A DNA stretch of 64,000 bases, taken from positions 36,634 to 100,633 of the forward strand of contig JBAJFE010000036.1 in the NCBI GenBank assembly GCA_037903355.1. The letters are read 5' to 3'. Source of the DNA: Trichuris trichiura (taxonomy: Eukaryota > Nematoda > Enoplea > Trichinellida > Trichuridae). A program made the translations under genes and the position numbers. Shown here piece by piece: positions 11,901 through 22,329 of the stretch; position 1 is the stretch's first letter, and each line of letters begins with the position of its first letter. A model generated the notes under the pieces. It did not search any database. It was not told where the DNA came from and saw nothing but the letters and a program-made list of their open reading frames with translations.

Positions 11901-14174
11901 ACTTGAAACGCTGCGGACGAACCCCAGACAGATATTTAATTAAGAAAAGGAACAGTTAGTGTCATGAAAGGCACAAGTTCAAAGCGATAAGTTGAAGATA
12001 CAATCGAAACAGAGGCAGCCAACTGCTGACACGATTGAAAATTTTCTTGTTTCATTATGCTCACACTGCGTTTCAAATTCAACCTATAAGAAATAAATCC
12101 ATTAAGCGCAATTCATTCCACCGCTTAATAAAAAGTAAAATTAAGCCCTCACAGAGCTACTGTATTCCACAACTTCAGTTCAACGGTCGTCAGCGGTCTT
12201 TACATAAAAATGTGAGTGAAATTGAAAGAACCGCTTTCAGCAGTCTCTAGAAGAATGCGCACCGAGAAATTTCATTTCAAGGAACAAAAATAAGTAAATA
12301 AAACTTGCCTTTCATTCTAAAATGTTCACGGGATTTCTAACCCTCTGTTCAGTAAACGTTTTTTCTGAATAAACGTTTACTGAACAACGGGTTAGAAATC
12401 CCGCGAACATTTTAGAATAAAAATTTTAAAAAACCCGTTACGAAGAAGAAAAAAGAAAAAAAAAGAAAAAAGAAAACTTGCCTAATCAAATGGTTCGCGT
12501 TAATTGAAGAAGCTGCCTTTGACATGTGACATTCGAAGTTTGTTTGCTGGTGCACACAGTCGACGTTCTGCCCAGTAAATTGAGGCATTTTAGCCTGTTC
12601 TATTGCGTCCCAGTTGGCATGCAAGATTAGGAGTCACCTAGCATCTCATCGGGAACGTTTTCGTTCTTCCCACTTTGAAAGATAAAAAGGCTACTGCTCC
12701 CCTAACCCGTTTGGTTTCGGCCCTAGCAGCCTACTAGAAATTTCCGCATCTTTCATTGCAGAGTAGACAGAAACGTTCCTTACGAAGTACTAATCAACTC
12801 CTAATATTGTATCCTCAACTCTATAAGTCATCTGCAATGAAGCACTCCACAGGACAAACGGTCAACTGTGTGCAACAGCAAATATAATCGCAAAATCACA
12901 TTTGCTATTTTTTCAAGCAGTACATCAACTTCGGGAAGCAGAGCTTTTATTTATGCTTTAATTATTCATTTCTGTCCTTTAAATAAAAAGCCACGGAAGG
13001 CGCTAAGAAGAATTCCCTAAATTTCCCACGTAACAGCATGAAGACTCGAACGATACGCAATTTTCAACTTCTTTTGCAACACACTGTCCAGAAATTTACT
13101 TTTGGCAAATTCCCAATATGAACTACAGTGGGCAACATAAAACATTTTTAGAAAACGGTTCCACGGCTGTATGCCAACACTAAGCAATTGAACTTACAAA
13201 AGGGCCTTATGCTTGCACCATCTTTAAATTATATTTCACCAGTGACTAATTTCTAGGCGTCTTAGCCCTATAAAGTTCATTCATCCTTGAACGATTCTTT
13301 GAAACACTCGCTTAATGCGGAATAATGTTTAAAACTGCAAACTAAAAAACTTTACTTTCGCTTGTTTCATTCTGAGACACTACAGTGTCAATTCGATACG
13401 ATGTACTATGGAACAGGATTAAGTTGCAGTGCTTTCTCGACACCTCTAAGCGCAGCTCGGAGAAAACTGAAAGCCAACAAAACTTACACTGACGATTAGG
13501 CAGGAGCTAGACGCCATCTACATCTAACACCTACAATGCGAGACATCACCGAAGCAAGTGGATATGAAACCCTTCTGACTGCCAGGTACAGATCAACTGT
13601 TCCGAGACAGCAGTACACATGGAATTGAAAAAAACAGCAGCGCTACATGGCAACAGAGCAAGCATCAACGCAATTCCTAGCAAAATTCGTATAGCTGCAG
13701 TCTTGTAGAAAACTCGGGCAGAAATAACTCATCAGATTTCAATTTCCGTTAGTATTAAGTTAATCATTTGTGATTTAGAACGAAAGAGCATTGTCCTCCC
13801 TACTGACTAGCCTGTTAGCACGAACTATATAACGCTCATGTACGGAAACAATGCAATGATTTAAGCTTGACGTGCCAAGCAAAAAAATAAGATATGTTAT
13901 AGAAAATGGTCAAAGGGAAAGCAAATCAAGAATTCATAACCGTGCAACTACAAGTTTCTGTTTGCGAAAATGAGACTGTCGAAATTGCAGTTATTTGAAT
14001 GTATTACACTGATCAGCGCTCCCTTCGTGATAACCTCAATAGCTATAATCCATACTCAGCTTACTGCGACAATATTACGACCGCTTTATTATGGAGGAAA
14101 CAGTCTCAAACAAAAGCCAGAATGAACAGAATTTAAACTAAATCGTAGGCGAATAAGATATTAGGAGTACTCAC
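8960..14174. other. Gene-poor stretch upstream of bark and inside or downstream of the GPA2-like gene
   Basis: I see no convincing coding exons on either strand. Short open frames such as 9235-9624 (+) lack splice context and protein-like composition. The stretch holds a structured-cassette copy at 10289-10330, another at 11092-11134, a short perfect hairpin at 12314-12418 and a family B repeat at 12420-12475. The promoter of bark should lie just above 8960, but no clear TATA element was seen. The missing C-terminal exon of the hormone gene may also be here. Confidence 0.5.
12314..12418. repeat. Short inverted repeat (47-bp arms, 10-bp loop)
   Basis: The left arm ATTCTAAAATGTTC...TAAACGTT is nearly perfectly complementary to the right arm AAACGTTTA...GAACATTTTAGAAT. 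The arms include AACGGGTTAGAAAT and end in AACG/CGTT words also seen in the other fold-back elements. It immediately precedes a family B purine tract. It is probably a non-autonomous transposable element or a snapped-back copy. Confidence 0.75.
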
Positions 14175-14329
14175 GGTTTCCTGCTCTACCATCCTGCAGC
14201 ACAGAGCAAAACTGGATACCTTTCTGGGCTGACTGGCAGGAATAGTCCATGACAGGCAATATCCACGACACCCATTGACACTAACATGAACGGGAGAACA
14301 GCCAGGATTCCAAATCGTTTTCGTATAGC
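14175..14329 (-). CDS. gpa2: Glycoprotein hormone alpha-2 (thyrostimulin alpha)-like, internal cystine-knot exon
   Basis: A 155-bp exon is bounded by a TTTCTAG acceptor and a CC|GTGAGT donor. It starts with two bases of a split codon and ends in phase 0. It encodes GYTKTIWNPGC, then NGCRGYC (the C-x-G-x-C cystine-knot signature), then SSFALCCRMVEQET. In insect GPA2 the corresponding order is G-H/Y-T-R/K...P-x-C...N-A-C-R-G-x-C...C-C-x-x-x-x-x-E/D, and the spacing between the second Cys and CRGYC matches. The family are secreted heterodimeric hormones acting through leucine-rich-repeat GPCRs (flr-2 in C. elegans). The first cysteine must lie in an upstream exon and the last ones (SC-x-C-x-x-C) in a downstream exon. 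I could not place either securely. A candidate upstream exon ends ...GHSCIAV at about 14932 but would need a GC donor. Confidence 0.72.
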
Positions 14330-14389
14330 CTAGAAATACATCCTGCCAATCAAATTCGTAAAGCCTAGCTCCGTGTACGACGTTTATGA

Positions 14390-14490
14390 CAGAAATAAAC
14401 GTTATGTGAAAACACAATGGGTTAAAACCGCAAAAAAAGATTTTTTTCAAAAAGAAAATTAAAAACCCGTTACGAAAAGGAAAAAAGAAA
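14390..14490 (+). repeat. Family B repeat copy next to the GPA2-like exon
   Basis: It contains AATAAACGTTATG and, 50 bp on, AAACCCGTTACGAAAAGG with a purine tract, matching 6872-6980 and 12340-12475. It lies within the intron, 60-160 bp upstream of the hormone exon's acceptor. Confidence 0.45.
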
Positions 14491-17364
14491 GAAACAATCA
14501 TGACAAATTTTGCGTTATTATTTATTACTACCGTGGAAACTGTGAACTCTGAGCAAAGAAAGATGTATGCACAACAGTTCGAAGATACACGACAACGTTT
14601 AAGCAATCTGTTCTTTTCCATACGGGTAAATCAATGGCAGCAATAAGCTAGCGAGCTTATGATTATACTATTCCTTGACATGTTTAAGTGAGGAAGTTTT
14701 CACGAATGCCTCATACTACCAAACAGACCGAAAAACCCTATCAAATCTTTCTAAGATGGACAAAAGGTTATAAGACCAAGCTTAAATATGATCAGCGATG
14801 TTGACTTGGTGGGTGCAACTAAAATATTGCTCCAGAACAATTCAGAAGAGAAGTGTCGTACCAGATGTTATGCAAATTCAAATACGTCTAGGTCACATTA
14901 TTTGCAGATAGGAAATTAAAACTAATGCCGACAGCAATACAGCTATGCCCTTTTCGCGAAAAAGGCTTTCTTTGAAGCAATGTAATAAAACTAAGGCACG
15001 TAAAAGCAAGCATTAATCTTGCCAGCTCGACATTAAAACACTTCAAGTTATAAGGACGAACCGCAAATGAAAGGAAGGTAAAATAATAAAAACGCTGACG
15101 CGCTGTCAAGATTACGTAAGTGACGCAAATTCGTGGACGTCATTTCGCTAAAAGCAGCTTTCAAACATATCACCTGCGATCAAGACAAACTTTCTCAATA
15201 TGACGTATGAAATATTTGCGACTGCCTTCAGCTACACGTGGTAGAAATTACTAACTACTCTCCGCAGTAGCGAGTTAATCCAGGCGAACTTTTGCAATGC
15301 AGCCAAATTGGGCTTCTGTCCAAGAAAGTTTACAATCAGAGAAGGAATTTATAAAAGCTATGATATATTATTAAGCGTTTTTCTGAGTAATCAGCTCCTA
15401 GCGCACCTTAACCAAATTGAACACAGGCAGACTTCAAGAGAGAACTGCCAGTTTCGACTATTAGCCTCAGCTGCAGGGAACATGATGTACTAAATATGGA
15501 CAAGTATTCGGTAGTACCATAAAAAACCCAGAAGGGAGCGCAACGCATGCTCCGAGTAAGGAGACAATGAGAACCAGCGACAAACAAGTACGTGTGCACC
15601 CTTTTCAAGACAGCTCATGCGCTTTACGGAACCATGGAGCAAAATTTCTGGAAACAGAAAAGTATACATTGGCTAGCAGTACCCAATGAACCACATAACA
15701 AGAAACGCTCAGGCTGATCGCCTGTTTTGCAAAAAATTAAACAGGGTTTATTAAGTGGTCAATTCGTGATCATCGTGCACTCCTTACGAAAACTCTGTTC
15801 GAAACGATTCTTACAATGAACTTATGGTTTAATGGGTTCAAACCGCTACGATTTTTGCGTTTATTGATTACTATTTCCTAAACTTGACACTGGACTTCCG
15901 CAATTGTAGAGCAGTTCATTAGAAAAAGACACAGCAGATACGGAATACCAACGTTCCGTAAGCGTTGAGAAACTCAAGCATCTTATAAAAGACAATTCGT
16001 AAGACAAACTATATCGCACAATTAAGTCACATGACAGAAGGCATTAGTCGAGAAAACGTTCTATTAAAAAAGCGAAGCGTGAAAAACAACTAAATTAATC
16101 GGCAATGATTTCACTTTGCCCTTTAATATAATACTGCAATTTCTTCTTTGTGCTCAAGTCAGCAATTAAGGGCACCGGAAACTGGCTGTCTTGCACCAAA
16201 GAATAAGTGTGCATACGTAAAAATATCTTCCATTGCAATAACATTAATGCGCTAACGTAATAAAGTACACAAGAGATGCTAATACCTACTTCAAAAATAA
16301 AAGATAACTGTTTTACCGCAAAATATTAAAACAGTTGCAAGCTTTGATATATTTCAAAATTGCACTGTATGAGCAGTGCAGTAGCGTAGCTGCTACTCTA
16401 TCCATAGTGTTTCCATGGTAATTACTCTAGCGAACTCATTCAGTGCTACTTTCATTTCTCTAAAACGGAAAGCAATTACAATTGTTCCAGAAAGATGCGA
16501 CATGCAGAAGACAAACATAATAAGTCTACAAGAGCGTTCAAAGTGTATTTTGAGAAACAGGATTACGGAAAAGGACGAGGCAAGGTGAGCTCTGTCGATT
16601 ACATGCAATTATTAATACCTATGCTAAATTACGACAGGCTCTTTTCATTCCTAGAGTGTCAAGAAAGCAACAAAAATCATAGATAAGAGACACACCTACT
16701 TTGTGGCACCTTTGAACAACGTGCTTTAAACCAGAAATGACCCCTTTCTCAGATGAGAATAAACTGCCATTTGTATCCTGCCTACTGGTTGCAAACAGAG
16801 AAAGTGCCAAATTGAAGAGGCATAACCTACGCATTGCTGTGTAAGACGTTACCTGGGCGACTAATGTGTCATTGCGCAAATCGCAGCTGCTTTGAAAGAA
16901 TAACTCGCATATTAGTGCCAACTCAGAGCTTCATGCCTTTCCACGGCTGCCATTCATAGGTTACAGCAGTAAAAGCGTAAACGGAGCAAAACATCCTAAA
17001 GCACATACGCTTTGAATGGTAAAACAGCACTGTCGCAAATCAGTAAACTTGCGCTGGCACTTTAGCAGACAGCTGACTACCACTTGGGATACACTCCTTT
17101 CGTTCAAACGGCCTATTCTGCTCGCGCTTTAGATGAAGCGCCTGTTAGCATTGACTTTTAAAGAGCTAGCACGCGACAGTGAACTAACGAAAGATGACGT
17201 GCACTTGAAGCAACAAGTTTTACGATCGAATTTCCCATCACTTCAAATGGCCGGCTAAATTTACTCTCTGCTACTTGTACCTTGCAGAAACTTCGTGCTA
17301 ACATAAAGACAAGACTAGGTGACTCCTTAAATGTTATAAGAAAAGACGTACATTTCTGATGGAA

Positions 17365-17508
17365 AAGATTGAGTTTCATAGTGAAAAAACTTTATTACGG
17401 AACAGGTTCCCGTTTTTTATGCGTGGGGGGCTCCGAAGCTTTCGGGCTTTTTCACTATAAAAACATACGGTCCCGTACCAAGAAACCACATATACAAGAT
17501 TGAGTTTC
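17365..17508. mobile_element. 118-bp non-autonomous element with exact 13-bp target-site duplication
   Basis: AAGATTGAGTTTC occurs at 17365-17377 and again at 17496-17508, and the match stops on both sides. The 118 bp between them contain TTACGGAAC..GTTCCCG, the CCGAAGCTTTCGGG hairpin half of the recurrent cassette, ATAGTGAAAAA/TTTTTCACTAT terminal-type inverted repeats and an end GTCCCGTACCAAGAA. The same end occurs at 49784 and 54573. A long duplication of about 13 bp is typical of endonuclease-primed retroelements, including Penelope-like elements, rather than cut-and-paste MITEs. Confidence 0.8.
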
Positions 17509-19095
17509 CTCAAAATATACTCTGAAAACTAACCGGTAGCGCTGTTTACTACAAGTTTGCCGCCAACTAACAGGCTGTTTGCCCGCTGATCCTCTGACGC
17601 TATGCACACGGGGCGTCCAAATTATGGCAAGATGGACGCACGGAGAGCACCAGAAAAAAAAGTTAGCAATGCATCTTCATGTTTTACGCAGGTTGACGCC
17701 ATCATCGCCATTGCAACCGAAAATGAGCTTCGGTTGACCCAACGCCAGAGTGGGGCAAAAAGACGATACGTTTTGTCAGATGGCCTCTCACTGGCTTGAA
17801 CTTCAACAAAACCGTTCGGAAAGCCAGGATAGCACAACTCATTCTAGGACATAACGGCCCCTTATCGCCACACTTTCCTCTTTTGGCCTTGGTAAATTGC
17901 AATAAACAAAATGGTACCAGAATTATAGTTCCAATTTAATACGAACAGTCGTTTCAATAACAAAGATAAAAAATTGTCATGCACATCTAGCTGCTCAAAC
18001 TTTTGATAAACGCGCGACGAAACGAACACGTTTACAGGAAAGAGACGTGCTACTAAACTAGAAAACTGCTTCAAGTCGCCTGCCACTCGAGCATGCGTGC
18101 GTAATACTGGAATTGTCCTAGCTAACTGTGACCGGAGCATTCCTTCTGACTCACGATTAAAGAAATTATTTGCCAAACTGACAAGATGAACCTCGGTCAA
18201 CTTATAATCTACGTCGAATAAGCAAGCAGCATCATAATACCGTTGTCACTACGAAGAACTTTTCATTAATGAAAAATGCGATATTCATTGTTATTTACCA
18301 TCATTTGCTGTGCAGGATTTTTCCTTTTCATAACTGAGGACGGGGACATTGATAGGCATGACAGTAGCTTTTTGTTCGTCTTAACTTCATAAGCTACCAA
18401 CTTTAAACGAGCGCAGAAACGTAGTTTTCAACAGCAGTGTTATCACTCAAATGAGCACTACTCTAGCACTGATGTAACAAGCAAAACAGCAAAGTCATAA
18501 TGCTCACCGGTGATTCTAACGTTAACGATACACTTCCGGTTTTTGCATTTTTGAATGCTTGCTGCGATTATGTATAGTAAATCATTGGTTCCCCCCACAA
18601 GCCAACTTCGAAAACAAAGTGGTAAGCGTAACATTTTCAAAATACTCCCACGTGCTCTACCTTAAACTATTTTTTGATAAAAGCGTAGTGAAGCTTGTCT
18701 TTTGGCCATCTTCACACATCAACGAGATGAAAAGAATTGGCAGCTACACCACTTACCGCTGAGCAACACCCGCTTTCCAGGTTGACATGAGACTACGTGT
18801 TAACCAGACTACATTCCAAACCGTCACCTTTCACGCATACCCTGACAACATACAGCAATCCTAAAAATATTGTATCGTAACTTCACTTAAAACCTGAACT
18901 GCTGAACAGTTCCCATACAATGCTGATTTCGTGAGCAACTGAAAATGTTGTATCATACTGACTTTCCGAACGCTTCATTTCGGTAGTTACTCAAAAGCAA
19001 AACGGATACCTACGTAGCCTACGTTATTATGATCTTGAAATTTCGTTCCAACAAATCCTGAACAAAGCAAACAAAATTGTGAAGTTCGTAATTAC

Positions 19096-19101
19096 TTTAT
19101 T
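19096..19101 (-). terminator. Poly(A) signal of FAD synthase gene
   Basis: AATAAA on the minus strand, 24 bp past the stop codon at 19125. Confidence 0.7.
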
Positions 19102-19124
19102 GCTAATGTCACCAAAACATTGCA

Positions 19125-20084
19125 TCAATTTCTTGCAAACCTTTCTTTCGCTGGGTCACTTAACATGTATGCTGGTTTGTAATTATATCCTCCTTTACCA
19201 TCGGGAACAGCTAACCATGGATTAGGTGAACATGAATCTTTAGATCCCAACGAAGTAAAGCCATGATCGTAGAGTACGCAGTAAGGTATGCATAAGTCAC
19301 GCAAAAATCTCCAAATATCTGAATATGACCAGTCCAACAAAGGTTTTAAAAGAACAAAATGTGGCCATCCAGGATCAGTAGGAGCAATTTTGGTCGCCTC
19401 GTCGTGTCCTGGATCAGTAGCCCGTGAACCCAGAAAAACATATTTTCTACGAGAATGTACAGCTTTGAATTCAAATAGGGCTTTTTTTATTTCGCCCTCG
19501 TACTGCAGCAACTTCAGACTGTAACGACTAGCAGACTTAACGACGAAGTCTTCTACTTCTGGAAATGTGGACCATGGTTTTATGTAGAATGCACAAAGGT
19601 TTGAGCAGTCTTTCAAGTTAAACAACTTCTCCAAGGCATAACGCAAAATGTGAAGCAAAACGGTACAATCTTTGCCACCATTAAAGGAAAGAGCTATTTT
19701 CGCTATTCTGTACCTACTTAAACAATCAAGAACGAAACTAACTGCACAGGACAGCTTTGAAAAAAACTGTGCATCCTCAACAGCAACACGTCGAAGATAG
19801 GTTTCCATTTTTGGGACTGCTTCTTTGACCGGTTCCAAGTCTACGTTGAGCAACAGACCAGGACCCAAAGACATGGAAATACGGTCAATGAAGAGGGCAA
19901 TAACTTCTACCTTTGAAGCTTTAACGCAAAGCTTTACTTTGCAGTAGTTGTTATCGTCAACAGACAAAGCTTCCACAGCAAGATCGCTAGCAAAACATTG
20001 AACAGCGCTTTGAATGAGGCGATGGGACTCTGTCAGTGAAATGCTTAAGTAAAGATTTCGCATCACCGGGTACTTTTCGCACAT
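19125..20084 (-). CDS. FLAD1: FAD synthase (FMN adenylyltransferase), short N-terminus
   Basis: The protein has 319 residues. The PAPS-reductase-type nucleotidyltransferase domain occupies about residues 125-315, with SFNGGKDCTVLLH (PP-loop-like, 133-145), GSRATDPG (219-226), TDPGWP (236-241), LLDWSYSDIWRFLR (249-262) and DHGFTSLGS (273-281). It adenylates FMN to FAD in cytosol or mitochondria. Residues 11-95 match the C-terminal subdomain of the molybdopterin-binding-like N-terminal domain found in animal FLAD1, but the main body of that domain (about 150 residues in the human protein) has no coding sequence upstream. Only about 570 bp separate this start from SMIM12. A donor-like CTGCAG|GTAAGT at about 20213 and an acceptor GTAGCAG just before the ATG suggest a spliced 5' leader. 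The coding part is a single exon. Confidence 0.9.
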   Translation of the reverse strand: MCEKYPVMRNLYLSISLTESHRLIQSAVQCFASDLAVEALSVDDNNYCKVKLCVKASKVEVIALFIDRISMSLGPGLLLNVDLEPVKEAVPKMETYLRRVAVEDAQFFSKLSCAVSFVLDCLSRYRIAKIALSFNGGKDCTVLLHILRYALEKLFNLKDCSNLCAFYIKPWSTFPEVEDFVVKSASRYSLKLLQYEGEIKKALFEFKAVHSRRKYVFLGSRATDPGHDEATKIAPTDPGWPHFVLLKPLLDWSYSDIWRFLRDLCIPYCVLYDHGFTSLGSKDSCSPNPWLAVPDGKGGYNYKPAYMLSDPAKERFARN

Positions 20085-20655
20085 TACTGCTACAGCACAC
20101 CAAATTAGCCGACCACAAGACTGAGATCATAAACAACAAAAGAACCTTCAGGAAATAGTCATCGTACAACATGCGTCAAGTTCATATTACAACCGAGCTG
20201 AAGAATAAACTTACCTGCAGATCTCAAAAAATGGTAACTATGGTTAATGCAAGACGGCAGCGGAAGAATGCGTTTCAGTTACTTTGGCTCGTCCGAAGTT
20301 GTTTTCATAGCGTATGTAGTATGAGTCATTCTCTCGTAGTGACAATATAGTCGCGAATCTTTACGTTTCCGTAGACCCTGCTATCGTCCAAAAATGAAAA
20401 CGTCACTTGATCTTCAAGCAGTAGTCAAGAATGCTACTGTTATGTTCGTATTAGGCTTATCATGTAACAATTCTGTTCTTGCCGTTGGAGCTTGTTACGT
20501 TGAGCCTTTGTGTTTGTTCTGTTCTGTTGGCCGTCATACGATTAATTCTAGAACAGCAGTGATAGTTGGAAACTTGCATCGTCTAACTTTGCCCAATAAT
20601 GTGCGGTAGAAGTTACTAAAGGCTTTGCACTGTGCAGACTTAGAAGAAATTAGTT
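20085..20655. promoter_or_regulatory. Bidirectional promoter region between FAD synthase and SMIM12
   Basis: The 571 bp between two divergent start codons must contain both promoters. On the minus strand a putative 5' UTR intron runs from about 20213 to 20092. On the plus strand a 71-codon open frame occupies 20394-20609. No TATA box was seen. Confidence 0.5.
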
Positions 20656-20943
20656 ATGTGGCCAGCTGGCTGGATTTTTTCAAGGACGTTTGCTCGGTAT
20701 GTCATGTTTCCTGTGGCATTTGCACTCGGCTTCATTGGATACAACATCGAGAAAAGGATAAGAAAGCCAAGTAAACTCGATTATTTGGACACCTCTGTTG
20801 TAGATCAAAGACTGAATCGAATACTTTCTGAATACGACAGCAAGGCTAGCACGCAATCAGCAACTCTAAAGGAAAAGCCATTTGTACCCAAGTCTAGTTT
20901 AGAGCAAAACCCCGTTGCTGTTGGGGATGGAAGGTTTTGGTAA
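20656..20943 (+). CDS. SMIM12: Small integral membrane protein 12 (SMIM12)
   Basis: A single exon of 95 residues. It begins MWPAGWIFSRTFARYV and has one transmembrane helix (about residues 6-28) followed by a charged helix and an Arg/Lys-rich stretch. The N-terminus MWP..W...R..A.YV.FPVAF..G..GY..E is the family signature, and the C-terminal Lys-Pro/Phe-x-Pro-Lys-x-x-L segment (about 76-84) fits too. Vertebrate SMIM12 is about 92 residues, so the length agrees. The function of the family is poorly defined; membrane placement follows from the helix. It is transcribed divergently from FAD synthase. Confidence 0.88.
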   Translation: MWPAGWIFSRTFARYVMFPVAFALGFIGYNIEKRIRKPSKLDYLDTSVVDQRLNRILSEYDSKASTQSATLKEKPFVPKSSLEQNPVAVGDGRFW

Positions 20944-21013
20944 GAAAATGTGCACTAGGCAAAGCAAATGTTAACAAGCCATTGTGAACTCAGCTTGCCT
21001 TTTCTTTGTTGGC

Positions 21014-21019
21014 AATAAA
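21014..21019 (+). terminator. Poly(A) signal of SMIM12
   Basis: AATAAA 70 bp downstream of the SMIM12 stop. Confidence 0.65.
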
Positions 21020-22015
21020 AATTTCTTGAGGACGTTCATGAAAATCACGACATAATAGCGGCGAAGAGTTTTACTCTCTCCCCAAATTCGCGTGAAATCA
21101 TCAGCTTTTGCCCGCAAATGCTCGTAATTGTTCGCAGTGCTTCCAGTGCAATGGGTAGTAGCCTTTCAACATTCAGCGGGCAAAAAGCTTTTCACTCCAA
21201 AAGCAAAAGAAATAGTAAGCCCAGTGTAGTACCGTTCTCGTGAATGCTTTGCTGACGGACAGGTTTAACCTGTAACGTCGCAGTGGCTTCGTGAAATTGA
21301 TTAAATTTGAGGCTTAATTTTGAAAACAGCCATGTCAACCTTATATGAACGCTGCCTGCAGGTGAACTAGTAGTGCCATTGAACGAATAAACTGGAGGCA
21401 AACTAAACTCTTTTGCTCAGTGGCACAACATTATTATTGCTTCATTTTATCTTACGCCCCCCTCGCTCAACAGTTACTGATGCATATTGATGTCCCGTTT
21501 AAGAATGTGAAGTTTCCTGCAAGTTTCAGCAGATTTTTTCAGTTTCCCTGTTCTTTGAATAATAAATAAACATTCGATGTTTTTAACGCAAAAGTTCGCC
21601 TATACGTCTTTTTTTACAGGATCAATCGTCCATAGAACGTAAAAGCATTTAAAAACGAAGCATTTGAGTAAACCGTACGCATACAATGCAACAATTCGAC
21701 ATATCATATTTTATTACAAAATAACAGCCAAATGTTGCCTAATTTTTTTTTTGTTAAAAGATGAACCTTTCAGGGCTCCTGTGGTCCCATCCTCAACGTT
21801 TTCCCTACGACAGATAACGAGGTTCTATTCGTCCATAAACAAAAGCGTCATTTTTAAACTTGACATTCCAAAATTCAAAAGTGAGAATTTGCTCTTTCGA
21901 AAATATTAACGACAAGCTAATTTAAGAGATTCACCCCGATTATTTTGATGTAACTACGCTGCAGCAGAGTTAGGACGCTTCAGGTTCTGAAGTAAGCTTC
22001 GTGTGTGTTGGAGTT

Positions 22016-22329
22016 ATTGCGCCAGACACCTGTCTGCCAGACAAGAGAAGAGGTGTTAATAGACGTCGGTCACCACCATAGGCGGCATTAACAATGATAG
22101 ATAGTGTCCATTGTTGGCCACACTGTGACCCGTCTAATGTCGTTAACCCAAGGCCATGAGAGCAACGACGTCTGGGAACTGTCTAGACGCTCCCTATTTA
22201 AAACCCTCTCGCTCACCTCAGTTTCTCTCCTCCCGTCTCGTTGACCTCTCTCTCCTCCCGTATATCGCAACCTCGTTCTACCATCACTATACCATTTTAC
22301 TGTATAACCAATAAAGGCTATTTCCATCA
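22016..22329 (+). mobile_element. Probable solo LTR (314 bp)
   Basis: It begins TGTTGGAGTTATTGC and ends CTATTTCCATCA, so it has TG...CA termini. A TATA-like CTATTTAAAA lies at about 22193-22202 and an AATAAA poly(A) signal at 22310-22315 in the expected order, with a pyrimidine-rich R/U5-like stretch between them. No second copy, primer-binding site or gag/pol remains in the window, and a clean target duplication was not found (GCTT occurs near both ends but is offset). The element type, Ty3 or Bel/Pao, cannot be told. Confidence 0.55.

Larger units (their letters stand above)
14330..19095. other. Gene-poor stretch; likely introns and 5' region of the GPA2-like gene
   Basis: No exon could be supported by both splice signals and recognisable protein. 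It contains the small mobile element at 17378-17495. Long open frames (15408-15608, 16619-16921, 17862-18200, all minus) look like chance ORFs. The signal-peptide exon of the GPA2-like gene is expected here, on the minus strand. Confidence 0.45.
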
